From Sphingopyxis flava (GTDB lineage Bacteria > Pseudomonadota > Alphaproteobacteria > Sphingomonadales > Sphingomonadaceae): a DNA stretch of 64,000 nt. Positions within the stretch are counted from its first letter, which is position 1. Every line of letters begins with the position of its first letter. This document shows, one piece after another, positions 56,523 through 64,000 of this stretch. Made by a program: the position numbers and the translations under genes. The stretch spans positions 137,501 through 201,500 of the forward strand of contig NZ_FUYP01000004.1 of the NCBI RefSeq assembly GCF_900168005.1, in the 5' to 3' direction. Under the pieces are notes generated by a model. That model had not been told where the DNA came from. It saw only the letters and a list, made by a program, of their open reading frames with translations, and made no database searches.

Positions 56523-56605
56523 ACGATTGGCCCGGCGTCAGCCGCGCCCTGGTCGAACGGGGTGGGGTCCATCGGTCTTGCGCAAGGGTTCGGAACCCCG
56601 CCCAA

Positions 56606-56627
56606 CCCCTCCCCTGAAGGGGAGGGG
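56606..56627. repeat. CCCCTCCCCT-GA-AGGGGAGGGG perfect hairpin repeat
   Basis: A perfect 10-base inverted repeat in the gap between the lacI-type and MFS genes. It resembles the hairpins at 19684-19828 and 62885-62906 and may be a terminator for the regulator gene or a dispersed repeat. Confidence 0.6.
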
Positions 56628-56637
56628 CCAGGCAAAC

Positions 56638-56649
56638 GCATTCGTATAC
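56638..56649. promoter_or_regulatory. Second candidate LacI operator upstream of the MFS gene
   Basis: GCATTCGTATAC matches the perfect site at 55324-55335 in 10 of 12 bases and keeps the central CG and the whole right half. It lies 89 bases before the MFS start. If used it would make the transporter part of the same regulon. Confidence 0.4.
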
Positions 56650-56738
56650 CCACCCCGGCCCGCTTGCCCCGTTCCGCGCCGCACGGCAGAGTCCGCCCGA
56701 GCGCGAGCCGCACCGGCGGCCAGAAAGAGGGAGAGGCA

Positions 56739-58247
56739 ATGGAGAAGCCGCGACAGAGCCTTGCCGGCCTGTGGAACATCAGCTTCGGCTTTTTCGGCAT
56801 CCAGATCGGCTTTGCGCTGCAGAACGCCAATATGAGCCGCATCTTCCAGTCGCTCGGGGAGGATATCGAGAAACTGCCCGGCCTGTGGGTCGCGGCGCCG
56901 CTCACCGGGCTGCTGGTCCAGCCGGTGATCGGCCATATGAGCGACCGCACCTGGCTCGGCCGTCTCGGCCGCCGGCGCCCCTATTTTCTGGGCGGTGCCA
57001 TCCTCGCCGCGGTGGCGCTGTTCGTGATGCCCGAAAGCCCCGCGGTCTGGTTCGCGGCGGTGATGCTGTGGCTGCTCGACGCCTCGCTCAATATCTCGAT
57101 GGAACCCTTCCGTGCCTTCGTCGGCGACATGCTGCGCAAGGATCAGCACAGCGCCGGCTATGCCGTGCAGACCGCGTTCATTGGCGCGGGCGCGGTGGTC
57201 GGATCGCTGTTTCCCGCGCTGATGGAGGCAATGGGAGTCGCCAATGTGGCGCCGCCGGGGCAGATTCCCGACACGGTACGCTACGCTTTCTGGTTCGGCG
57301 GGGTCGCGCTCTTCCTCGCGGTGCTGTGGACCGTCGTCTCCACCAGCGAATATAGCCCCGAACAGATGACGGCGTTCGAGGCCGCGCGTGCCGAAGCGGC
57401 GGCGCCCGCACAGCGCGCGCTCGCCTCGCGCGACTATGGTGCGAGCCTCGCGTGGATCGCCAGCGGTATCCTCGTCGCCTTCGTCCAGATGCGCTTTTCG
57501 CTGCTCCGCGAAATTTTGCTGCTCGGCGCGTTGCTCGCGGCTTACGGTCTCGCCTCGATGATTGCGATCGCGCTCGCGCGGCGGGGCAATACGGCAAATA
57601 TGCTGTCGAGCATCGTCGGCGATTTCGCAGGGATGCCGCCGCTGATGAAGCGTCTCGCGCTCGTCCAGTTCTTCAGCTGGTCGGCGCTCTTCATCATGTG
57701 GATCAACACGACGCCGATCGTCACCCAATATCATTTCCACGCTACCGATCCCGCTTCGTCCGCCTATCAGGACGGCGCCAATTGGGTCGGCGAGCTGTTC
57801 GCGATCTACAACGGCGTCGCAGCGGTCGCGGCGCTGACACTATTGCCGTGGCTCGCGGCGCGGATCGGCGCGGCGCTTACCCATATCGTCGCCCTGATAT
57901 GCGGCGCGGCGGGCTATGCGAGTTTTCTCGTGCTGCGCGACCCCGCCCTGCTCGTCCTCAGCGAGATCTTCATTGGCATCTTCTGGGCCTCGGTACTCGC
58001 CATGCCCTACGCGATCCTCGCGTCCAGTCTGCCGCAGGCGAAGCTCGGCATCTATATGGGACTGTTCAATGTCTTCATCGTGGTGCCGCAATTGCTGGTC
58101 GCGACGGTGATGGGACAGCTGATGAAGGCTTTCTTCCCCGGCGAACCCATCTGGACGATGGCCTTCGCGGCGGCGACGCTGCTGCTCGCCGCCGCCGCCA
58201 TGGCGCGGGTGGTGCCGCTGGTTGCGGCAAGCAAGCCAGCCTCCTAG
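56739..58247 (+). CDS. MFS (GPH/sucrose-maltose transporter type) sugar symporter
   Basis: Start at 56739 (MEKPRQSLAGLWNISFGFFGIQIGFALQNANMSRIFQSLG) behind GAGAGG; 502 aa and twelve predicted helices. The first-loop GHMSDRTWLGRLGRRRPYFL motif (G-x-x-S-D-R and R-R-R-P) is typical of sucrose or maltose/H+ symporters. Next to the regulator it probably moves maltose or maltodextrin across the inner membrane. It converges on the RND outer-membrane gene with a four-base overlap of stop codons. Confidence 0.91.
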   Translation: MEKPRQSLAGLWNISFGFFGIQIGFALQNANMSRIFQSLGEDIEKLPGLWVAAPLTGLLVQPVIGHMSDRTWLGRLGRRRPYFLGGAILAAVALFVMPESPAVWFAAVMLWLLDASLNISMEPFRAFVGDMLRKDQHSAGYAVQTAFIGAGAVVGSLFPALMEAMGVANVAPPGQIPDTVRYAFWFGGVALFLAVLWTVVSTSEYSPEQMTAFEAARAEAAAPAQRALASRDYGASLAWIASGILVAFVQMRFSLLREILLLGALLAAYGLASMIAIALARRGNTANMLSSIVGDFAGMPPLMKRLALVQFFSWSALFIMWINTTPIVTQYHFHATDPASSAYQDGANWVGELFAIYNGVAAVAALTLLPWLAARIGAALTHIVALICGAAGYASFLVLRDPALLVLSEIFIGIFWASVLAMPYAILASSLPQAKLGIYMGLFNVFIVVPQLLVATVMGQLMKAFFPGEPIWTMAFAAATLLLAAAAMARVVPLVAASKPAS

Positions 58248-59650
58248 GACCAGCCGCCCGCCAGCGCGCGGAACAGCGCGATCTGCCGGCGCGAAATCGC
58301 TGCATCCTGCGCAGCGAGCGCCGCTTCGGCCTCGGCCGCGGTGCGTTCGGCATCGAGCCAGGCGAGCGAGTCCGCGGCGCCTTCCTCGCGCTGCGCGCGC
58401 ACGATCCGCGCGGCCTTTGCCGCCTGCTCGCGCGCGGCGCGAAGCGCCTGCCGCTGTTCGAGCGCGCGCGCATAGCCCGATAGCGCGGTTTCGGTTTCCT
58501 CGAGCGCGCGCAGCACGGTACCGTCGAAGCGCGCGAGCGAAGCCTGCGCCTCGGCCTCGGCGCCCGCGATCCGCGCCCGCGCGGGCTCCTGATTGGGGAA
58601 AGCCCAGTTGATCAGCGGCCCCAGCAGCCAGCGCAGCGGTCCGCCACCGAAAATGTCGCCGAAACCCGTCCCCGTCGACCCGACCGATCCGCCGAGCGTG
58701 ATGCGCGGATAAAGGTCAGCCGTCGCAACGCCAATCCGCGCCGTGTCGGCGGCAAGGCGGCGTTCGGCGGCGCGAACGTCGGGGCGACGCTTCAAAAGCG
58801 CCGCCCCGTCACCGACCGGGATGGGATCGGTGATTTCGAGGCTGATGTTGCGATCGCCTGCAATGGCAGGGAGTTCCGCGGGCGCACGGCCGGTCAGCGT
58901 CGCGAGGCGGAAGAGCGCCGCCTGCCGTTCGGCCTCGAGCGCCGGAATGTCTGCCGCGCGCTGGTCGCGCAGCGTCGTGATCCGCGCGAGGTCGAGGCCC
59001 GTCGCGAGCCCCGCCTCCTTGCGCCGCCCGGTCAGCATCACCTGCCGGTCGAGCAGATCGACGATATGCTGCGCAACGTCGAGCCGCGCCGCGCCCGAGG
59101 CCGCGTCGGCATAGGCGAGGGTCGTGTCGGAGACGACCATCACGCGTACCGCCTCGGCATCGGCTTCTGCCGCCGCAACGTCGCCGCGTGCCGCCTCGAC
59201 CGAGCGCGCAACGCGGCCGAACAGGTCGACCTCGTAGGCGACGTTCAGCCCGGCATCGACCGTCCAGTCTTCGCGGGACGCGCCGGGCGCACGCTGGCCT
59301 TCGGGCAGACGGCCAAAGTCGGCGCCGGCCGAAATCCCGGTCTGCGGCAGCCGGTCGCTACGCGCACCGCGCAGCGCCGCGCGCGCCTTCGCGATATTGG
59401 CAACGGCTACGCGAACGTCGGTATTGGCCTTCAGGGCATCGGCGACGAGCCCGTCGAGCACGGGATCGTCATAGAGACGCCACCAGCCGGGCGCGACGGG
59501 ATCGAGGCTGACGGCGGAGCTGTCCGCCGCAACGAACGCACCGGTCGCGGCGGGGGCCGACGCCGATTGGGGCGCCTTATAGTCGGGGCCGACCGCGCAG
59601 GCAGCGAGCGCCAACGCCGATGCGGCGGCGAGGGGGGTGCGGAGTATCAT
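58244..59650 (-). CDS. RND efflux outer-membrane channel, OprM/NodT type
   Basis: 468 aa lipoprotein (ALAACAVGPDYKAPQ, lipobox Cys about residue 18) with two homologous outer-membrane-efflux halves. It forms a trimeric channel-tunnel joining the pump to the outer membrane. It starts 12 bases after the pump gene and has an AAGGAG site. The stop overlaps that of the MFS gene on the other strand. Confidence 0.94.
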   Translation of the reverse strand: MILRTPLAAASALALAACAVGPDYKAPQSASAPAATGAFVAADSSAVSLDPVAPGWWRLYDDPVLDGLVADALKANTDVRVAVANIAKARAALRGARSDRLPQTGISAGADFGRLPEGQRAPGASREDWTVDAGLNVAYEVDLFGRVARSVEAARGDVAAAEADAEAVRVMVVSDTTLAYADAASGAARLDVAQHIVDLLDRQVMLTGRRKEAGLATGLDLARITTLRDQRAADIPALEAERQAALFRLATLTGRAPAELPAIAGDRNISLEITDPIPVGDGAALLKRRPDVRAAERRLAADTARIGVATADLYPRITLGGSVGSTGTGFGDIFGGGPLRWLLGPLINWAFPNQEPARARIAGAEAEAQASLARFDGTVLRALEETETALSGYARALEQRQALRAAREQAAKAARIVRAQREEGAADSLAWLDAERTAAEAEAALAAQDAAISRRQIALFRALAGGWS

Positions 59651-59662
59651 CGCTTTTTCTCC

Positions 59663-62600
59663 TTATTCCGCCGGAACCGGCGCCAGCGCGCGGTGGCCGC
59701 CCCTCCTGCCCCGCCGGCGCGCGAACCACTCGCCGAGCGCGCGGCAAACGACGTAGAAGGTCGGGGTGAAGATGAGGCCGAAGGCGGTAACGCCGAGCAT
59801 CCCGAAGAACACCGCGGTGCCAAGCGCCTGACGCAACTCCGCCCCCGCGCCGCTCGCGATCAGCAGCGGCACGGCGCCGAGGATAAAGGCAAAGCTCGTC
59901 ATCAGGATGGGGCGCAGGCGGTCGCGCGCGGCGCGTACCGCCGCCTCGATCGGCGGCAGCCCGTCCTGTTCCTCGGCCTGGCGGGCGAACTCCACGATCA
60001 GGATCGCATTCTTTGCCGCGAGTGCGATCAGGACGACGAGACCGATCTGTGTCAGCACATTATTGTCCAGGCCGCGCAGATTGACGCCCACCATCGCCGC
60101 GAGCAGGCACATCGGGACGATCAGGATGATCGCCAGCGGCAGCGTCAGGCTTTCATACTGCGCCGCGAGCACCAGGAAGACGAAGACTACCGCGAGCGCG
60201 AAGACGATGCCCGCCGTGTTCGCCGCCGCCTTCTGCTGGAAGGCGATGCCCGTCCATTCGGTGCCATAGCCCGCGGGCAGCGTTTCGTTCGCCAGCTTCT
60301 CCATCGTGGTCAGCGAGGCGCCCGAGGACGATCCCGGTGCCGTGTCGCCATCGACCTCGACCGCGGGGAAGAGGTTATAGCGCGTGACACGGTACGGCCC
60401 GGTGCGGTCCTCGAAATTGGCAACCGACCCGATCGGCACCATCGCCCCCGAGTTGGACCGGGTACGAAGGTTGGCAATGTCGGCGACCGTCTGGCGATAG
60501 GGCGCATCGGCCTGCGCGGTCACGCGATAGGTGCGCCCGAGCAGGTTGAAATCGTTGACGAAGGCCGAGCCAAGATAGACCTGCAGCGCCTCGAACAGGC
60601 GGTCGGGCGGAACGCCGAGCGCGTTCGCCTTGGCCCGGTCGATGTCCGCGAAGACGCGCGGATTCGTCGGATCGAAGAAGGTGAAGACGTTCGCAAGCCC
60701 CTGCGTCTGGTTCGCCTTCCCGATCAGATTATTCGCTTCTTTCGCCAGTTCGGCATAGCCGTGCCCGCCGCGATCCTGCACGATCATCCGGTAGCCGCCG
60801 GCCGAGCCGATCCCCTGGATCAGCGGCGGGGGAATGATCACGATTTGCGCTTCGGTGATGTCGGCGGTGCGCTTGCGCGCCTCGTTGATGATGTCGTCGA
60901 GCTTGACGCCGAGCTTCTTGCGCTCCTCGAAGGATTTGAGAGGAAAATAGGCGGCCGCCGAATTGGGCGCGAGGGTCTGCGACGGGCCGTCGAAGCCCGC
61001 AAGCATCACCGAACCCAATATGCCCTCGACCGGCAGCACGCGCTGCGCGACCTTCTGCAGCACCGCGTCGGTGCGTTCAACCGATGCGCCGGAGGGAAGC
61101 TTGGCGACGACGAGGAAATAGCCCTGATCCTGCGCCGGTATGAAGCCCGTCGGCGTCGCCCAGAAAAGGGCAACGGTGGCCGCGATCAGCCCCGCATAGG
61201 TCGCCATCACCTTCTTCGGCGCGCGTACGAGCCGCGCGGTGAGCGCCGCATAAGCGCTGCCCATCCGCTCGAAGGCGCGGTTGAACGCATCGCCGGCGCG
61301 CCGCACCAACTGCATGCCGCGCCCTTCGTTCGTGGGGGCCGCATGCGGACGCAACAGGATCGCCGCGAGCGCGGGTGAGAGGGTGAGCGAGAGAATCAGC
61401 GAGATGATCGTTGCGGTCGAGATGGTCACCGCGAACTGCTGATAGAATGCGCCCGACAGACCGGTAAGGAACAGCGTGGGCACGAAAACCGCGCAGAGCA
61501 CGAGCACGATCGCGACCAGGGCGGCCGATACCTCGTCCATCGACGTCCGCGCCGCCTTGAGTGCGCTCATCCCCTTTTCGAGGTTCCTCTCGACATTTTC
61601 GACCACGACGATTGCATCGTCGACGACGATCCCGATCGCGAGCACCATGCCGAATAGCGACAGATTGTTGAGGCTGTAGCCGAAGGCCGCGAGCACCGCG
61701 AAGGTCCCGACCAGCGACACCGGGATGGCAAGCACCGGGATGATCGCCGCACGCCATTTCTGGAGAAAGACCAGAATGACGATCACTACGAGCACCACGG
61801 CCTCGAACAAGGTGTCCATCACAGCGTCGATCGACTGGGCGATGAATTCGGTGGGATTATAGATGACGCGATATTCGAGCCCCTTGGGAAAGCTCTTTGA
61901 CGCCGTTTGCATCTCGGCCTCGACCGCCTGCGCGGCGGCGAGCGCGTTCGATCCGGGGCGCTGGAAGACCGCCATGATCACCGTGGGATCGCCCGACAGA
62001 TAGGTATTGCTGTTGTAATCCGAGGCGCCGAGCTCGACGCGCGCGACGTCCGACACGCGAACCTGCCGCCCGTCACCATCGCTGCGGATGACGATATTGG
62101 CAAAATCCTTGGGGTCGGTCAGACGGCCCTGAGTTTCGACATTGAGCTGAAAATCGCTGCCGTTCGCATAAGGCGGCTGGCCGAGCGTACCCGCGGCGAC
62201 CTGCACATTCTCGCGCCGCAGCGCAGCCACGATCTCGCCCGCGGTCAGATCGAGCGCGGCTGCGCGGCCGGGGTCAATCCACACGCGCATGGAATAGTCG
62301 CGGCTGCCGAACAGGCGCACATCGCCGACACCCTCGATCCGGCTGATGCGGTCGCGAAGCTGGGTCAGCGCATAGTTGGAGATATAGGGCCGATCGAGCG
62401 ACTTGTCGGGGGAAACGAGGTTTACCACCATCAGGAAGTCGGGGGATGTCTTGCGCGTCACCACTCCGAGACGCTGCACGGTTTCAGGCAGGCGCGGGGT
62501 CGCGATCGCGACGCGGTTTTGAACCAGCACCTGCGCCGCGTCGAGGTCGGTGCCGATCTTGAAGGTCACCGTAATCGTGACGAGACCGTCGCCGGTCGAC

Positions 62601-62848
62601 TGGCTGCTCATATAGAGCATATTTTCGACGCCGTTGATTTCCTGCTCGATCGGTGCCGCCACCGTGTCGGCGACAGTTTCCGCTGAAGCGCCGGGGTAGC
62701 TTGCCGTCACGGTTACCGTCGGGGGAACGATGTCGGGATATTGCGAGACCGGCAGGCCAACATAGGCCACCGCCCCGATGATGGTGATGATCACCGCGAG
62801 GACCGCCGCAAAGATCGGCCGGTCGATAAAGAAGCGCGAAAGGCGCAT
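59663..62848 (-). CDS. RND multidrug efflux pump (HAE1/AcrB-type)
   Basis: 1061 aa with the usual twelve helices and two large periplasmic loops. The proton-relay helix IGIVVDDAIVVVENVERNLE (Asp407-408 region of AcrB) is present, as is the start MRLSRFFIDRPIFAAVLAVIITIIG and the C-terminal PILMTSFAFILGAVPLL. It exports hydrophobic drugs from the periplasm or membrane using protons. Substrates cannot be inferred. Order adaptor-pump-channel is a standard three-gene operon; no regulator is visible in the window. Confidence 0.96.
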   Translation of the reverse strand: MRLSRFFIDRPIFAAVLAVIITIIGAVAYVGLPVSQYPDIVPPTVTVTASYPGASAETVADTVAAPIEQEINGVENMLYMSSQSTGDGLVTITVTFKIGTDLDAAQVLVQNRVAIATPRLPETVQRLGVVTRKTSPDFLMVVNLVSPDKSLDRPYISNYALTQLRDRISRIEGVGDVRLFGSRDYSMRVWIDPGRAAALDLTAGEIVAALRRENVQVAAGTLGQPPYANGSDFQLNVETQGRLTDPKDFANIVIRSDGDGRQVRVSDVARVELGASDYNSNTYLSGDPTVIMAVFQRPGSNALAAAQAVEAEMQTASKSFPKGLEYRVIYNPTEFIAQSIDAVMDTLFEAVVLVVIVILVFLQKWRAAIIPVLAIPVSLVGTFAVLAAFGYSLNNLSLFGMVLAIGIVVDDAIVVVENVERNLEKGMSALKAARTSMDEVSAALVAIVLVLCAVFVPTLFLTGLSGAFYQQFAVTISTATIISLILSLTLSPALAAILLRPHAAPTNEGRGMQLVRRAGDAFNRAFERMGSAYAALTARLVRAPKKVMATYAGLIAATVALFWATPTGFIPAQDQGYFLVVAKLPSGASVERTDAVLQKVAQRVLPVEGILGSVMLAGFDGPSQTLAPNSAAAYFPLKSFEERKKLGVKLDDIINEARKRTADITEAQIVIIPPPLIQGIGSAGGYRMIVQDRGGHGYAELAKEANNLIGKANQTQGLANVFTFFDPTNPRVFADIDRAKANALGVPPDRLFEALQVYLGSAFVNDFNLLGRTYRVTAQADAPYRQTVADIANLRTRSNSGAMVPIGSVANFEDRTGPYRVTRYNLFPAVEVDGDTAPGSSSGASLTTMEKLANETLPAGYGTEWTGIAFQQKAAANTAGIVFALAVVFVFLVLAAQYESLTLPLAIILIVPMCLLAAMVGVNLRGLDNNVLTQIGLVVLIALAAKNAILIVEFARQAEEQDGLPPIEAAVRAARDRLRPILMTSFAFILGAVPLLIASGAGAELRQALGTAVFFGMLGVTAFGLIFTPTFYVVCRALGEWFARRRGRRGGHRALAPVPAE

Positions 62849-62884
62849 GGGAGAGCCCCTGTTCTGATAATTGGGTTCGAACGG

Positions 62885-62906
62885 CCCCTCCCCCTAGCGG
62901 GAGGGG
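62885..62906. repeat. CCCCTCCC-CCTAGC-GGGAGGGG hairpin between adaptor and pump genes
   Basis: A perfect eight-base inverted repeat in the 68-base gap, similar to those at 56606-56627 and 19684-19828. Inside an operon it might alter relative expression of adaptor and pump. Confidence 0.55.
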
Positions 62907-62916
62907 GGATGAAAGA

Positions 62917-64000
62917 TCATTTCGCGAAAGTCGCCTGCGCCGACAGGGGTTCGCTCGCCGACGCGGCGGCCTTCTCCGGCTCGGCCACGATACGGCCTGC
63001 CTTGGTGAAGGCTTTTTCGCCGGGCCGCGCAAACTGGTATCCGGTGATCACCACCCGGTCGGCCGCGGCCAGGCCGGAGCGGATCACGCGAAGCCCGTCG
63101 ACCTCGGGCCCGATCTCGACCGGCCTTGCGGCGACGACGCCGTCCTTGCCGACGACATAGACGATCTTGCGCGCCTGATCGGTCTGCACCGCGGCGGCGG
63201 GAACGAGCAGCGCGCGGGTCGTTTCACCGGTCGCAAGCCGCATGTTGCCGAACATGCCGGGGGTCAGGAACATTTCGGGATTGGCAAAGCGCGCGCGCGC
63301 GCGGATCGTCCCCGAACGGGGGTCGAGCCCGTTGTCGGTGAAGTCGAGCTCGCCCTTCCAGCGATAATCGCTTTCATCCTGCAGCCGCACCTCGACTGTC
63401 GCGCCCTTTTCGGTCCCGTCGCGCTTGGTCTTCAGGAACAAGGCTTCGGAGCCCTGGAAGGTGAAATAAATGGGATCGAGAGCATTGATCGTCGTGAGCA
63501 GGGTTCCGCCGGCATCGCCCGCCGACACGAGGTTTCCGGGGTCTATCATCCGGTCGGAGATGCGCCCGCTCTGCGGCGCGCGGACGGTGGTGAACTCGAC
63601 GTCGAGCGCGCGCGCCGCGATCCGCGCTTGGGCTCCGGCGAGCGCCGCCGACGCTGCACGGACGCGGGCGCGCAGCCGGTCGATCTCGCTTTCCGACACT
63701 GCCTCGACGTCGACGAGCCGGCCGGCGCGTTCGAGCTCGAGCCTGGCGAGCGCGAGGTCGCTGCGCGCGCTTGCAGCGGCAGCGCGAGCCTCGGCGAGCG
63801 CGGCGCGGTAGGGGCGCGGGTCGATGGTGAAGAGCGGCTGCCCCTTGCGGACGATCTGGCCATCGGTGAAATGCACCGCGGTGATCGCACCGGAGACGCG
63901 CGGGCGCACCTCGACCGACTGACTGGCTTCAAACCGGCCGATATAATCGTCCCAAAGCATCACGTCCCGCGACATGGGCGTTGCCACGGTCAGCACGGGG
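62917..64000 (-). CDS. RND periplasmic adaptor (membrane fusion protein), cut by window end
   Basis: At least 361 residues. The frame is open to the window edge and the signal peptide region lies beyond it. Visible: the first beta/lipoyl strand VEVRPRVSGAITAVHFTDGQIVRKGQPLF, an alpha-helical hairpin (about 65-135), second lipoyl part FTTVRAPQSGRISDRMIDPGNLVSAGD, and a beta-barrel with NPEMFLTPGMFGNMRL. It bridges pump and channel. Confidence 0.94.
   Translation of the reverse strand, partial: PVLTVATPMSRDVMLWDDYIGRFEASQSVEVRPRVSGAITAVHFTDGQIVRKGQPLFTIDPRPYRAALAEARAAAASARSDLALARLELERAGRLVDVEAVSESEIDRLRARVRAASAALAGAQARIAARALDVEFTTVRAPQSGRISDRMIDPGNLVSAGDAGGTLLTTINALDPIYFTFQGSEALFLKTKRDGTEKGATVEVRLQDESDYRWKGELDFTDNGLDPRSGTIRARARFANPEMFLTPGMFGNMRLATGETTRALLVPAAAVQTDQARKIVYVVGKDGVVAARPVEIGPEVDGLRVIRSGLAAADRVVITGYQFARPGEKAFTKAGRIVAEPEKAAASASEPLSAQATFAK

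Noticed and set aside
1..64000. tRNA, rRNA, CRISPR, prophage or insertion sequence
   Set aside because: No matching motifs or regular direct repeats were seen on either strand by reading alone; an exhaustive search was not possible.

Overview
The window is a high-GC chromosomal segment from an alphaproteobacterium, most likely a sphingomonad (Sphingopyxis, Sphingomonas or Sphingobium type). This rests on several signs. Genes are tightly packed, often with overlapping stop and start codons. The hisS-prfA-prmC-DUF4167 and hflK-hflC-Deg groupings are alphaproteobacterial. There is a large (about 1,566 aa) NAD-dependent glutamate dehydrogenase and a TonB-dependent receptor of the Xanthomonas/Caulobacter type. 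GC-rich hairpin repeats recur between genes. I see no rRNA, tRNA, CRISPR array, prophage or insertion sequence. Species assignment is inference.

Layout, left half. 1-4.8 kb: end of a membrane flippase-like gene, a CBS protein, a small membrane protein with a YciA-type thioesterase, and two tandem DUF4139 proteins. 4.8-9.1 kb: the translation block hisS-prfA-prmC followed by a DUF4167 gene. 9.2-16.4 kb: M61 peptidase, inorganic pyrophosphatase, MscS channel, a trans-sulfuration PLP enzyme, a ChrA transporter and a sulfurtransferase. 16.6-26.8 kb: proline-rich membrane protein, queF, FadM-type thioesterase, RlpA lipoprotein, a HerA-like ATPase overlapped by a globin-like gene, M1 aminopeptidase, cytochrome P450 and a VOC protein. 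26.9-30.5 kb: hflK-hflC-Deg protease. 30.6-37 kb: mrp, CoA-binding protein, an isoquinoline-oxidoreductase-like molybdenum enzyme, hemH and a DUF1963 protein. 37-45.3 kb: acetoacetyl-CoA reductase, a ribbon-helix-helix protein, an ATP-grasp enzyme, NAD-GDH and a PAS protein.

Right part. 45.3-58.2 kb is an alpha-glucan (maltodextrin/starch) utilisation locus. On the minus strand a TonB-dependent receptor is followed by a flavin-dependent (tryptophan) halogenase homologue, an exported GH13 amylase, an apparently cytoplasmic GH13 alpha-glucosidase and an exported GH97 alpha-glucosidase. Divergently on the plus strand lie a LacI-type regulator and an MFS sugar transporter. Together they cover outer-membrane uptake, periplasmic cleavage, inner-membrane transport and cytoplasmic hydrolysis. 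A perfect palindrome GTATACGTATAC overlaps the predicted transcription start of the receptor operon, and a 10/12 copy lies upstream of the transporter, so both are probable LacI operators. The halogenase homologue keeps the key catalytic residues of its family although nothing around it suggests halogenated metabolites. It is the most intriguing gene here. The window ends with an RND efflux operon (adaptor cut by the window edge, pump, outer-membrane channel).

Other signals worth attention are a perfect TTGACACTAGTGTCAA palindrome directly before a thioesterase start, with a similar TTGAC-N6-GTCAA site before the acetoacetyl-CoA reductase gene; the HerA-globin overlapping pair; and a structured stem-loop between the receptor and halogenase genes.
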